DNA of 64,000 nt from Lachnospiraceae bacterium (GCA_017468395.1 JAFUIR010000015.1:62001-126000), one strand, 5' to 3'. Shown: positions 24,915 to 34,668, numbered from the stretch's first letter. A program made the numbers and translations. Notes: generated from the sequence alone by a model not told the origin.

Positions 24915-27509
24915 TTATTTCACCGCTTTATAATCTCTGGCAGTAACTGTAACACCGCCTGCGGCCTTGTAATCTTCATATCCGTAGTTTACATACACCT
25001 TTGTTCCGTCTTCATAAGTAGTGCAGGAAACGGTATCCGACAGCCACTGGTGGTCTGTCATTCTCTGATTGTATACATGACCAAGTTCCTGATTGTATCT
25101 TGTGTAGATTTCTATCATTCTGTCATGCCATGCATCATAATCTGCACCGAAGTACTGTGTATATAATGTTTTCTGGAGAGCAAATGCTGTCTCATCCATC
25201 AGTGTGAAAGATAAGCCTGCTCCGTATTCCGCAGAACGAAGCAATTCATCTTCAAAGTTCTGGGTGATATTCAGGGACTCTCCTGTATAATTTACATATC
25301 CGTGTAATGCTAACTGATAGAACGGAACCGTCTTATCAATAATGGTGTATTCAGAACCTGACAGTTCCATATTTGTCACCATGTCAGCATAGGGAAGCAT
25401 GTAATCATTACCCATGTTTATCATGATATTCTGACCGGAATCACTTGCAGATTTTACAAGTTGTGTCTGCACATCCAATGTCTGCTGTCTGGTCTGAATC
25501 GCCTTACGGTTGAAATCGGAAGCCAAGTCTTTACCAACATTCTGGAAAGAAACTCCCGCGCCATAGCCCTGTGTGCTTTCCAAAAGATTTTCAATCATAT
25601 TCTTTGCCACACTTGCTTTCAGCAAATAATAAGGATCAAGGTCATCTCTCTGTCCGTACATAACTGTGGAGTATTCGTACAGTTCTGCCTTTTCTTTGGA
25701 CACAAGTCTTGCAGCATCGAAAGCTGCCACAAATCCTTCCAAAGCACCACTGTCCAAAGCATAATCCGTGATACCGTCCAAGTAGATATCTACTCCGTTT
25801 GTGTTTGCATAATTAATCAGGTTCTGCAAATCTTTTTTGCTTCCCAAATCGGAAATCAAATCCACATCTTTTAAAATGGTCTGCTTTACACCGCCGTTCA
25901 TCCAACCGGTCATTTTTACGGACATATTGGTCATGCCCTCGCCAAGCAGTTCACTGACAATGGTCTGTGCCTCTTCATAAGAAGTCAGTTTCAAGGGTCT
26001 TGAAACAGGAACGCCCAGTACCTGTTTTACCTTATCAACAGCGCCTACGATTTCGATGTTTACAGGTGTCTGTGTATCATCATTTAATGTTAAATCATCG
26101 CCATATTTGACAGTCAGATAATCGTTATACGCCATAGCCATATCCACATAATTACCGGAGTCTATGAAACGATATCTTGTCACCAAATCTTCCTGGGGAA
26201 TAATGGGCTCGTAAACAAACATCTCGCCGTTATACTTATCGGAAACATCATACTGTTCACGATGTGTAATGTTATAAACCGCATTTACAAAGTTGTAACT
26301 GTGGTTACGGCCGCTGACATCTGCCTGAATCGCTGCATAAGGAGCACCATCTTCCAAAATGCAGATGAAAGAATCATCTGACTGGGACACGCCAAATACG
26401 CTATAATAACTTCTTGTTTCATGTACCAGTGCTGTTCTGATCTGAGCCATATCCCAACCGTACAAATTGGAATAATAGTTGCTCTGTGCTATTTTGCCAT
26501 TGTTGAAATTGATTAATCCACCGCCGCCTTCGGGTACCAGCATAAAGCCTTCATCTTCGGTACCTGCTGCACCAAAGTAAGGCAGCACGCTTAAGTAAAG
26601 CAGGGGATATTCATCTTTGTATTCGATTTCTGTCATGGGAACTTCCACAACCAAATCGTTACCTTCCAAACGATAAACCACATTTACGTTAAATACGGGT
26701 TTATCAGAAATTTTAGTACTCATATCCAAAGCCTGGTCGGCTTTCAAATTTTCTTCGTTATATCCTACCGATGTGAAGATTTGCTCCAACTTACCTCTCA
26801 GGTTATCCTTGATACCGTCACGGAGCACATAAATCACTTCTGTTTCCATAATAGGATAATTTGCAAGCAACTCTTCTTTGTTGTCTTTTTTATCCAGGTT
26901 ATTGATATCATATTTTTTATAATATCTCTGAACTACCATGGAGTCGTCCTGCACCATCATGCTACGCCACTCATCCATCTGGCTTGCTGTGGTTACGGGA
27001 GGAATCAGGTATACTTTTTCGGTATCACCGATAGAGTAATTTACCTTAATGAAATCCTCGCCCTCTTCAATCTCATAAATACCGTTTACCATACTGTATT
27101 TATAGTTGTTATACAATGTATCTACACCGTTGATGGTACTGTATGTAAGAAGCATGGTAGACTGCAATTTTTCTTTTTCTACCAATAGTGCCTTTGCATC
27201 CTGTGCCGCACCTTCCGGATTGGATTTCCAGATTTTTCCGGTATCCTTTACTTCCAGATAAAACTGTGTGGTTTTGGGATCCATCACTAACTTTAATTCC
27301 TCATTTTCCAGCACAATCTCTTGGCCGTCTCCGTCGTAGCCGTTTACTTTTACGATTTCCTCAGGCTCTACTTCTTCCTGATAAAACGCAATAACCAGTA
27401 CGCCCGCCATAATAATCAGAAGAATAATCATGGGACCGATGAGACTTTTTAATTTCTTTATCAAGGCAGTTTTCAATTCTTGTTTTCTTACTGCTTTATC
27501 CTTTTTCAT
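24915..27509 (-). CDS. DUF5696 membrane-anchored glycosidase-like protein
   Basis: 864 residues. A basic N-terminus and one anchor helix (LIGPMIILLIIMAGVLVIAFY, about 23-43) leave the rest outside the cell. The first half is beta-rich, like the sandwich domain before GH barrels (ELKLVMDPKTTQFYLEVKDTGKIWKSNP). The second half (about 490-830) looks like a TIM barrel, with TNMSVKMTGWMNGGVKQ, GVDIYLDGITDYAL and ELSGSEYTIIDKTVPFY. This is the DUF5696 family, for which no activity is established to my knowledge. Position between the Yip1 gene and a permease pair suggests it prepares or recognises the transported glycan at the membrane. Ribosome site GGAGG precedes ATG 27509. Confidence 0.87.
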   Translation of the reverse strand: MKKDKAVRKQELKTALIKKLKSLIGPMIILLIIMAGVLVIAFYQEEVEPEEIVKVNGYDGDGQEIVLENEELKLVMDPKTTQFYLEVKDTGKIWKSNPEGAAQDAKALLVEKEKLQSTMLLTYSTINGVDTLYNNYKYSMVNGIYEIEEGEDFIKVNYSIGDTEKVYLIPPVTTASQMDEWRSMMVQDDSMVVQRYYKKYDINNLDKKDNKEELLANYPIMETEVIYVLRDGIKDNLRGKLEQIFTSVGYNEENLKADQALDMSTKISDKPVFNVNVVYRLEGNDLVVEVPMTEIEYKDEYPLLYLSVLPYFGAAGTEDEGFMLVPEGGGGLINFNNGKIAQSNYYSNLYGWDMAQIRTALVHETRSYYSVFGVSQSDDSFICILEDGAPYAAIQADVSGRNHSYNFVNAVYNITHREQYDVSDKYNGEMFVYEPIIPQEDLVTRYRFIDSGNYVDMAMAYNDYLTVKYGDDLTLNDDTQTPVNIEIVGAVDKVKQVLGVPVSRPLKLTSYEEAQTIVSELLGEGMTNMSVKMTGWMNGGVKQTILKDVDLISDLGSKKDLQNLINYANTNGVDIYLDGITDYALDSGALEGFVAAFDAARLVSKEKAELYEYSTVMYGQRDDLDPYYLLKASVAKNMIENLLESTQGYGAGVSFQNVGKDLASDFNRKAIQTRQQTLDVQTQLVKSASDSGQNIMINMGNDYMLPYADMVTNMELSGSEYTIIDKTVPFYQLALHGYVNYTGESLNITQNFEDELLRSAEYGAGLSFTLMDETAFALQKTLYTQYFGADYDAWHDRMIEIYTRYNQELGHVYNQRMTDHQWLSDTVSCTTYEDGTKVYVNYGYEDYKAAGGVTVTARDYKAVK

Positions 27510-27529
27510 GATTTCTTATCCTCCAACTG

Positions 27530-28186
27530 CTACATTCGGAACATTATCTCCCTACCAATAGAGATGAAATATGCAATACCCTGACTAATCATACTGAAGA
27601 ACAACAGCAGGATAAATACCATAACCAGCATTGCAAAAAGTGAACCAACCGTAAAACCGATGGTCTTGGAAATGGAATACTCGTGAATCTGCATCATAGC
27701 GGCTATAATAAGAAGTCCCGCCCACAAAAGGGAAAATGCACTGACCACGGAGTAAAATGCCCCTTCTTCCACAGTTACCACATTACTTACAATAGTAAGG
27801 GGAATCTGCAAAAGCGGATACGGCAGAAACGCATAACAAGTTGCCATATATACTTGCCTTAATGTACCTTTTCCGTCAAACAATGTGGTAAGCGCCCAGT
27901 TGCCCACACACCAAAGTGCCAAAGGAAACAGAATACTTGCCAGATATAAGAAGATATTGATACCTTCCCAGTAAACTTTCATGAACAGAAAACTGGTAAA
28001 CTGCAGTTTCGCAATTCTGGAAACCAGCGTTAAAATCAATATGGTATTTGCAGCGGCAATTGACCCTCTTTTTTCATGTGTCAAATCCCAAAATCCGTCC
28101 AGCGGATGGGTGATACAATAGAAGGCAAACTTAAGTGTCGCCCAATAATGCGTATAGGTTTCTTTCTTTTTCAATGAAGCTAGCAT
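27530..28186 (-). CDS. Yip1-family polytopic membrane protein
   Basis: 218 residues from ATG 28186, chosen for GGAGG five bases upstream; an ATG at 28198 has none. About five hydrophobic helices (INIFLYLASILFPLALWCVGNW, ATCYAFLPYPLLQIPLTIVSNVV, SVVSAFSLLWAGLLIIAAMMQI, GFTVGSLFAMLVMVFILLLFFSM), with the WALTTLFDGKGTLRQVYMATCYA signature of bacterial Yip1 proteins. The N-terminal AFYCITHPLDGFWDLTHEKRGS motif recurs in this genomic setting. It is embedded between NHL-repeat and DUF5696 genes in the transporter operon. The role is unknown; a scaffold in the membrane for the two surface proteins is one possibility. Confidence 0.88.
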   Translation of the reverse strand: MLASLKKKETYTHYWATLKFAFYCITHPLDGFWDLTHEKRGSIAAANTILILTLVSRIAKLQFTSFLFMKVYWEGINIFLYLASILFPLALWCVGNWALTTLFDGKGTLRQVYMATCYAFLPYPLLQIPLTIVSNVVTVEEGAFYSVVSAFSLLWAGLLIIAAMMQIHEYSISKTIGFTVGSLFAMLVMVFILLLFFSMISQGIAYFISIGREIMFRM

Positions 28187-28206
28187 ACCTGCCTCCATTC
28201 TAATTG

Positions 28207-29703
28207 TTACTGTTGAAAAATATCTGCTGTATCAATCTCGTGTTTAATCTTTTTAATCTTACCAATCATAAGGGGTACACATAAAACAGCGAACACTACG
28301 ATAAAAATCCACAAAATGTTTTCTTCTACCCACTCTTTACGGTACTGTTTAAATGCTCTGGAATAGTTATCATCATCATATTTAAGTTCAAAATATTCCA
28401 TTGCTTCTTTATATTTTTCCTGTCTGAGTAAACTTCTGCCGATGCCGATGTAAGCCAAATCGTAGTTACCGTTTAATTTCATAACTTCTTTCCAACTTTC
28501 ACCGGATTCGTAATATTCACCATCCTGGAACTGCTCGATTGCCTGGAAAATCAAACTACCGAAAGTAGTAGGGGTAAACAGTGTAATACTGCTGTCTACC
28601 GCATCCAGCACCAGCAAATCATGATTCATATGGTCAATGGCAACGGGACTCTTGAAATATCCGTCCATGTTACCGTTTCCGCCAAATGCATACAGCATAC
28701 GGCCCTGATCGTCATATGCGAACAATCTGCCACGGTTTCTGTCCAAAGCCACATATACATCGTTTTCAAAAGCGGTAATGTCTGTCATAAGGGATGTGCC
28801 TTTGTAACCGCCGGCCTCGCCCCAGTACAAATCACCGATAATAAACCATTCACCGTTGCGGACCAAAATGTCATTTCCCATCAGGTTCAGTCTTCTGACG
28901 GGGTTGGCTGCTCCGCTGTCCACATCTGCCGCAGATACATTGGAAGTAACCGCATAAATAAATCCTTCATGATCCATATACAGGTTGTCATACTCTGTAG
29001 GAACAAAAGATTCCAATTGGGCACGCTGTGCCTTTGTGGAAAGGCGCTTCCAAATGTAATCCGTCCAGTCGTAGGTAACCGGTGTGGCGCCTACAAATCC
29101 TGAAAACACTCCGTCCGGTTCAAATTTGATAGTACCTTTGTTTACGTTTACTGCTACGCAGTACACACGACCTGCGCTGTCTACTGCCAATTTGTTGGGC
29201 AAAAAGTCAAAGGACTGGTCAAAGTTGGGATCGTCGGGCTTTGTGAACTCCATCACATAGTTTAAATCCATATCCAGTTTTAAAATACGTTTGTTGCTCT
29301 GGTCACAGATGAACATGTAGCCATCATCTGTCACCGCAATATCTGTAGGCATTGCGAAAGTATTAACTTCCACATTACCTTTAAATTCTGTGATGATTCT
29401 TTGCACTTCCAAAGTGGTATCGTTGGTTCTTTTAACCTCCAAAATACGGTTATTTCCGGAATCGCAAATGTAAATCATGTCTTCGTATACAGACAAGCCT
29501 TGGGGAGATTTCAGTCCGGTTTCCAGACCCATATCACCTGCGGTAAATACTTTTGCTACGTCATATGCATCGGGGGAATACTGTACATCTCCCCAATAGT
29601 CATAATTGTATGTGTAGCCTTCTTCCGCTTCGGCAGTCATATAAGAAGTAGCCAATATCAATGCACTAAGCACAAAAGCACTTATTCTTTTTAGTCTCTT
29701 CAT
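28207..29703 (-). CDS. NHL-repeat beta-propeller protein with TPR and C-terminal membrane anchor
   Basis: 498 residues from ATG 29703 (GAGG six bases upstream; a GTG at 29715 is weaker). Signal peptide (RISAFVLSALILATSYMTAEA), then a beta-propeller of NHL-type blades (LKSPQGLSVYEDMIYICDSGNNRILEV; MPTDIAVTDDGYMFICDQSNKRILKL; FKSPVAIDHMNHDLLVLDAVD), a short TPR segment (about 395-455, YIGIGRSLLRQEKYKEAMEYFELKY), and one C-terminal helix (ILWIFIVVFAVLCVPLMIGKI). The propeller faces outside and is held at its C-terminus. No catalytic residues are evident; carbohydrate or protein binding is more likely. Sits between the first permease pair and Yip1. Confidence 0.88.
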   Translation of the reverse strand: MKRLKRISAFVLSALILATSYMTAEAEEGYTYNYDYWGDVQYSPDAYDVAKVFTAGDMGLETGLKSPQGLSVYEDMIYICDSGNNRILEVKRTNDTTLEVQRIITEFKGNVEVNTFAMPTDIAVTDDGYMFICDQSNKRILKLDMDLNYVMEFTKPDDPNFDQSFDFLPNKLAVDSAGRVYCVAVNVNKGTIKFEPDGVFSGFVGATPVTYDWTDYIWKRLSTKAQRAQLESFVPTEYDNLYMDHEGFIYAVTSNVSAADVDSGAANPVRRLNLMGNDILVRNGEWFIIGDLYWGEAGGYKGTSLMTDITAFENDVYVALDRNRGRLFAYDDQGRMLYAFGGNGNMDGYFKSPVAIDHMNHDLLVLDAVDSSITLFTPTTFGSLIFQAIEQFQDGEYYESGESWKEVMKLNGNYDLAYIGIGRSLLRQEKYKEAMEYFELKYDDDNYSRAFKQYRKEWVEENILWIFIVVFAVLCVPLMIGKIKKIKHEIDTADIFQQ

Positions 29704-29718
29704 ACCCCACCTCACTGA

Positions 29719-30618
29719 TTAATCTTTCAGTCCGGAACTTGCCATTGTTTCCAAAACCTGACTCTCGGCTGCTATGAAAACGGCAATGGGAACTATCATA
29801 ACAACTACAGATACCGCTGCTGCCTGACCGGTTCTGGCGATACCACCGCTTTGAACCTGCTGAAGTGCATAAACCAGGGTTTTCTTTTCCTCTGAATAAA
29901 TGTAAGTCGCTGCTCTGTTATTCCAAAGGTTCTGCACGGAGTAAATAATAATTGTCATTATTGCGGGTTTTACGTTAGGCATTACAATACCGCTGAAAAC
30001 TCTCCACTCACTGGCGCCATCAATTTTAGCTGCTTCAATCAACGACATGGGCAGACCTTCCATGAACTGTTTCATCAGGAACAATCCGATAGGAGCTGCA
30101 AATGCAGGAATAATAATCGCCCAATATGTATCAATCCAGCCAAGTCCGTTAATAATCAGATAGTTGGGAATACCTGTTACATAACCGGTAAACATCAAAG
30201 CCACAACTACTACATTAAAGAACGTTTTTCCGCCCGGGAAATCATATTTCGCAAGAACAAATGCCGCCATGGAAGCGATAATTATGTGTCCCAAGGTTCC
30301 CACTACTGTGATAAACACAGTATTGAAGATATATCTGGAAAATGTTACCCATGATTTACCCATGGTAACAAACAAATCCGAGAAGTTATCTGTGGTCGGG
30401 TTGTTCGGCCAGAAAGACGGAGGGAACTTAAACAATTCATCCAAGGGCTTTAAGGCATTGTTGACGGTAAATACCAACGGAAAAACCATCAAAATCGCCA
30501 TAAGCAACAGGAATAAATACAGGAAGAAGTCTCCCACTCTGGAACGATTCGGTTTTCTTTTCTTTATTTTGAATAACTTGTGCTTCTGCACAGTCTCTTC
30601 TTTTTTCTTCTTGCTCAT
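29719..30618 (-). CDS. CUT1 sugar ABC transporter permease (MalG type), pair 1
   Basis: 299 residues, Lys-rich N-terminus (MSKKKKEE) and six helices. EAA loop LIEAAKIDGASEWRVFSGIVMPNVKP (about 194-219). It directly follows its partner permease (one base between the genes) and is followed by the NHL-repeat gene. Together they form the membrane channel for the large binding protein encoded upstream. No ATPase in the locus. Confidence 0.94.
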   Translation of the reverse strand: MSKKKKEETVQKHKLFKIKKRKPNRSRVGDFFLYLFLLLMAILMVFPLVFTVNNALKPLDELFKFPPSFWPNNPTTDNFSDLFVTMGKSWVTFSRYIFNTVFITVVGTLGHIIIASMAAFVLAKYDFPGGKTFFNVVVVALMFTGYVTGIPNYLIINGLGWIDTYWAIIIPAFAAPIGLFLMKQFMEGLPMSLIEAAKIDGASEWRVFSGIVMPNVKPAIMTIIIYSVQNLWNNRAATYIYSEEKKTLVYALQQVQSGGIARTGQAAAVSVVVMIVPIAVFIAAESQVLETMASSGLKD

Positions 30619-30619
30619 A

Positions 30620-31561
30620 TCAGGTTCCTACTCTTCTCAACATACTTTGAATTGCTTTGTTACATAAAATCATAACCAAGAACAACAAGGTTGCGATTGC
30701 TGACGCATAACCCATTTCGAATCTGGAAAAACCATAGTCGAACAAGTGGGTTACAACCGTACGTGCCGCATAGTCCGTACTGGGATATCCGCAAAGTGTC
30801 ATGGTAACATCGCAGACACCGAATGCACCTGTGATAGCCATAACCGCACCGAACATCAGCATAGGCTTCATGTTAGGAAGGGTAATGTACCACAACTCCT
30901 GCCAACGGTTTTTTACGCCGTCCATGTATCCCGCTTCATACTGGGATCTGTCTATACCCTGCAGACCTGCTACGAAGGAAAGGAAACCGCTTCCCAAACT
31001 CATCCATAAGATAACAATCATACAGATAGGAAGCATATAATCCGGATTTGTGAGCCACAAAATCGGTGTGTTGATGATGCCCATTTCCATAAGCAATGCA
31101 TTGACCTGACCGTAAGCATCTCCTCTGAACAAAATGGAGAAGATGATGTATACACCTGTACCTGCAATGGAAGGTGCATAGAACACAACTACCGCGATGG
31201 TTCTGATCCATCTGGGAAGTTCGTTAATCAGCCACGCAAACAGGAAAGAGGCAATATACCCTAACGGACCTGTAATAACGGCTATCAAAAAGGTGTTTTT
31301 TACACCCACAAGGAAAATGTCATCCTGCAATATCAAACTGATATAGTTCTGAAGCCCGATGAATTTCGGAGCCTCCAAAACGTTGTAATATGTAAAACTA
31401 AAGAAGATGGAAGTTGCCACCGGTAAAATGTTGAAAGCAAAAAACAAAATCGCATAAGGTGCTAAAAACAAATAACACATTTTACTTCTTTTTGCTTTTT
31501 TACAAGCCACTTGGAAGTTATGCTTGCGCAATATGAAATATTTTTGAATATACTCTTTCAT
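30620..31561 (-). CDS. CUT1 sugar ABC transporter permease (MalF type), pair 1
   Basis: 313 residues with a long basic cytoplasmic N-terminus (about 1-30) and six helices. EAA loop YEAGYMDGVKNRWQELWYITLPNMKP (about 208-233), a Gly in place of the second Ala being common in this class. The start ATG 31561 has AGGAGG upstream, nine bases after the stop of the binding-protein gene. Partner of the permease at 29719-30618. Confidence 0.94.
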   Translation of the reverse strand: MKEYIQKYFILRKHNFQVACKKAKRSKMCYLFLAPYAILFFAFNILPVATSIFFSFTYYNVLEAPKFIGLQNYISLILQDDIFLVGVKNTFLIAVITGPLGYIASFLFAWLINELPRWIRTIAVVVFYAPSIAGTGVYIIFSILFRGDAYGQVNALLMEMGIINTPILWLTNPDYMLPICMIVILWMSLGSGFLSFVAGLQGIDRSQYEAGYMDGVKNRWQELWYITLPNMKPMLMFGAVMAITGAFGVCDVTMTLCGYPSTDYAARTVVTHLFDYGFSRFEMGYASAIATLLFLVMILCNKAIQSMLRRVGT

Positions 31562-31570
31562 TTCAACCTC

Positions 31571-34516
31571 CTATTCCAACGGCAAACCAAATTCAATTCT
31601 CTTCTTGGTAATCTCTTCGTCAATAGTAATGGTGTAATCCTGAATGGTCTCTCTGGGATCATCCTTGTCGTTGATTACCTTTCGGATAGCGTTGGTAATG
31701 TGGCGTCCGGTGTAATAACCGCCGGGTACCTCTCTGATACCGACTGTCCACTGCCACTGTTCCATAAGCACTTCGATGTCGTCTGCGCTCCATGCCAAAT
31801 TGGTAAAAGCATCAATGTTTGCTGTCGCATATCTCGCAGAGGAACCGAGAAGTGCCTCGATTTCACGGCCAAATCTAATCTGTGTATCCGGGGAAGCCCA
31901 CCATTTCATGAACTCCCATGAATTGTTTCTCAAAGTCTCATCTTCCGTTCTAATCATCATGGTTGCGCTACCTGTGATGAAGTCAGAGCGGTCAATGTAT
32001 GTATTTCCGTTTTCATCTGTCTTTTCTGTACCGGGAATCAGTGTAAAGTCCCAAAGACCTTTGATTTCCGGTGCAGAAACCATCAGTGTATTGTAAGTGG
32101 AATAACTTGCAATACCGATAGGCATCTCGCCGGAACGGAAACGGCTGATAAAGTCAAAGTAAGTAGGAATACCGTAATCGTTAAAATATGCAACATAATC
32201 CGAGAACGCTTCCACACCTGCTTCGCTGTCTACGGTTGTCTCTGTGCCTGCCTCATTATACAGGTCGCCGCCGTTCTGGTACAACATACTAAAGTACATG
32301 GACAAGTCAGGAGTATTGGATGCAATTGTGGTACTTGCTGCCGCACTACCGCTACTACCTGCCGCACTGGGAATACCAATGGACATGTTGTTACCTTGAA
32401 TAGTAGGCAACATTTCAACCAGTTCCTGCCATGTCTGGGGCGGTTCCAAGCCAAGTTGCTCTAAAATATCTTCACGATAGAACATAACGTTGAAAGTCAT
32501 GGTTTCGGGAAGCGCATATACACTGCCGTCCAGACTGTACTGTCTGTAGGAACTTTCTGTATAGGAATCCAAAACCTCATCTAAATCTTCAAACTGTGTC
32601 AAATCTTCTACCGCATTACGCAGTGCATAGTTTACAGGCTGGTCTGCACCTACGGTAAGAACTACGTTAGGTCCTCTTCCTGCCACTACCGCATTCAAAA
32701 GTGCATCTGCCGCTACGATTTCCACGTTGACTTTTACGCCTGTGTCAGGAGTAAAGGTATCGTCAATCATGGATTTCAAAATAGTACCCTGGTCGCGGCC
32801 GGAAAGTACCCAAACCTTAATAACATCATCAGAATCCAAATCATCATATACGTCACCCACTGCATCGTAGTCCACTACGAAGGATGCTCCGAAGGATTTC
32901 AGTTCGTGCCAGATGGCAGCCAATGTGCCTGCTTCGTCTTTTTCCACCTCAGCCTCCACGCCGCTGACAACCAGATAGTCCACATCCAGTTTGGTCTGGC
33001 TCATGCTCAGCATTGCAGTACCAAGGGAAGTAATATTATCTTTAAAGTTTACAAACTCTACGGAAATCTTGTCAGGACGGTCTACGAATCTTTCCAACTG
33101 GTCCGCAAGAGTCTGTGCTGTAGCGATTTTATCGCCTTTTTGTCCTGTAAGAGCAACAGTATCATCTACAATTTTGTAAAGACGTTTGGATTCCAAATCC
33201 ATAGCCTCAATAATTTCGGGATAAATCTGCTCCAAGTTGTAATCTCTGTATTTATCGGGGTTTGCACCGATGTAAACCAAAGTCTGACGATAAATCTGGT
33301 TTAAACGGAAAACAGAGTCTTCCAGTTCTTCCAAAACCATACCCATGTCGCCCATGGTTGCTTCCAGACGCAACGTATGTGTACCTTCTGTCAGATAGAA
33401 CTTATAGGGTTCTCCGTTTTCATCGGAAAGGGTCTTGCACTCCCACTCATTCGCATAGTCGAAGGAGATTTCTTTTACTTCTTCAAAAGGTGTCTTTCCG
33501 TCGATATACAGGATTCGGCTGGACACCGCGCCACGCTGGTAGTTCTGGCGTGCTTTTACTGTAATATTGTAGAAACCGTCCTCAGGAACGGTAACATTCC
33601 ATTCAATCCATTGACCGGAGTCTCTCCACGCCTCACCGCCTGCATAGTTGAGTACTGTTGTGGTTACACTGTTAGGCTGTGTACTTGCGGAAGATCTGTC
33701 GTATTTCGCATACAGGGAGGATTCACTTCTGATGGTGGAATCTTCACCCTGCACGATTTCCAAGTGCTTCAATCCTTTTTCTGAGGCGTTTACACCGGGC
33801 TGCTGTGCCAGATAATCTTTATAATACAATTTATCTTCGATTCCTTTGATAGTCAGACTGCCGATAACAGCCGGCTCGTTTACCGCTTCCAAAGTAATCT
33901 CGTTTTTACCTTTTTCAAAATAGAACCGGTAGGGTTCCACTATGTATCCCATGTCATCTTTGAAGTAAGAACTTTGCCAATCGAAAACCTCTACCTGGGG
34001 AGGTCTGATTTCATTGCCCTGGTTATCCACGCGGACATCGCCGTCGTTGGTCCAGATTCTGGAAAAGGTCATGGTTCCCGCATCGTCGAAAGGAAGTTCT
34101 CCGTTAATATAGAAAGCACGTTCTACGGCAACGCCTCTGGACTCTACTGTGAGATATTCCATAAATACATTATAAAAGCCGCTTTCGGGAACACTTATTT
34201 CCCAAGTTACGGTAGAGCCGGAAGCAGTATAAAGAGCTCCCGCTTTCTCTTTGTAGGCTTCCACATCTTCGCCGGACACATAGTTAAGCAGGTCTACTTC
34301 CACATCTTTTTGGGGAAGGGCTGCATCCGCATGCGCTTCCAGATACTTTGTATATGTACCCTCACGGACAGCGCCAATTGCATCCACTGTCAAATCGGTC
34401 CCTTCATATTTGTCATGAAAATCTTCCACACGGGTCAGATTATTTACAATGAGAGCCACTGCTATCACTGCAGCAATGCCACCTATTAACATGATTTTCT
34501 TCAAAGAGTCTTTCAT
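31571..34516 (-). CDS. Giant membrane-anchored solute-binding protein with N-terminal jelly-roll modules
   Basis: 981 residues from ATG 34516 (GGAGG 11 bases upstream; GTG 34540 has no site). An N-terminal hydrophobic segment (IMLIGGIAAVIAVALIVNNL) without a lipobox Cys acts as an anchor. Two similar beta-rich modules follow (about 75-230 and 260-400), each with a W-x-V-x-V-P-E-x-G-F-Y-N core (WEISVPESGFYNVFMEY; WNVTVPEDGFYNITVKA), as in CBM6-like sugar-binding domains. A helical linker (about 400-490) leads to a family 1 solute-binding domain (about 560-980, with KVWVLSGRDQG, DFITGSATMMIRTED and WEFMKWWASPDTQ). First gene of the sugar operon. Roughly double the usual SBP length. Confidence 0.92.
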   Translation of the reverse strand: MKDSLKKIMLIGGIAAVIAVALIVNNLTRVEDFHDKYEGTDLTVDAIGAVREGTYTKYLEAHADAALPQKDVEVDLLNYVSGEDVEAYKEKAGALYTASGSTVTWEISVPESGFYNVFMEYLTVESRGVAVERAFYINGELPFDDAGTMTFSRIWTNDGDVRVDNQGNEIRPPQVEVFDWQSSYFKDDMGYIVEPYRFYFEKGKNEITLEAVNEPAVIGSLTIKGIEDKLYYKDYLAQQPGVNASEKGLKHLEIVQGEDSTIRSESSLYAKYDRSSASTQPNSVTTTVLNYAGGEAWRDSGQWIEWNVTVPEDGFYNITVKARQNYQRGAVSSRILYIDGKTPFEEVKEISFDYANEWECKTLSDENGEPYKFYLTEGTHTLRLEATMGDMGMVLEELEDSVFRLNQIYRQTLVYIGANPDKYRDYNLEQIYPEIIEAMDLESKRLYKIVDDTVALTGQKGDKIATAQTLADQLERFVDRPDKISVEFVNFKDNITSLGTAMLSMSQTKLDVDYLVVSGVEAEVEKDEAGTLAAIWHELKSFGASFVVDYDAVGDVYDDLDSDDVIKVWVLSGRDQGTILKSMIDDTFTPDTGVKVNVEIVAADALLNAVVAGRGPNVVLTVGADQPVNYALRNAVEDLTQFEDLDEVLDSYTESSYRQYSLDGSVYALPETMTFNVMFYREDILEQLGLEPPQTWQELVEMLPTIQGNNMSIGIPSAAGSSGSAAASTTIASNTPDLSMYFSMLYQNGGDLYNEAGTETTVDSEAGVEAFSDYVAYFNDYGIPTYFDFISRFRSGEMPIGIASYSTYNTLMVSAPEIKGLWDFTLIPGTEKTDENGNTYIDRSDFITGSATMMIRTEDETLRNNSWEFMKWWASPDTQIRFGREIEALLGSSARYATANIDAFTNLAWSADDIEVLMEQWQWTVGIREVPGGYYTGRHITNAIRKVINDKDDPRETIQDYTITIDEEITKKRIEFGLPLE

Positions 34517-34570
34517 AGATATAAATGCCTCCACATCCACAGTATGGTACCCATTACGTTCTTTTATGAT

Positions 34571-34614
34571 ATTATATTATAACGAACCCCTTTTTAAATC
34601 TTCTCACATATTGC
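34571..34614 (-). promoter_or_regulatory. Probable AraC-dependent promoter of the sugar operon
   Basis: Minus strand: overlapping TATAAT boxes at 34581-34576 and 34576-34571, with no recognisable -35 at the right distance. A half-site GCAATAT (34614-34608), shared with the inverted repeat at 34669-34708, lies where the -35 should be. This arrangement fits a promoter that needs an activator. Confidence 0.5.
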
Positions 34615-34668
34615 TATTTTATCTTCACGTTTTGCTTAGGTTTTTGACAAAAAACATTTTTTTATTGT

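Noticed and set aside
34641-34668. TTGACA at 34645-34650 as the -35 of the AraC gene
   Set aside because: At 16-18 bp downstream there is no acceptable -10; the TTTACT/TAAAAT pair with a 17-bp spacer fits better.
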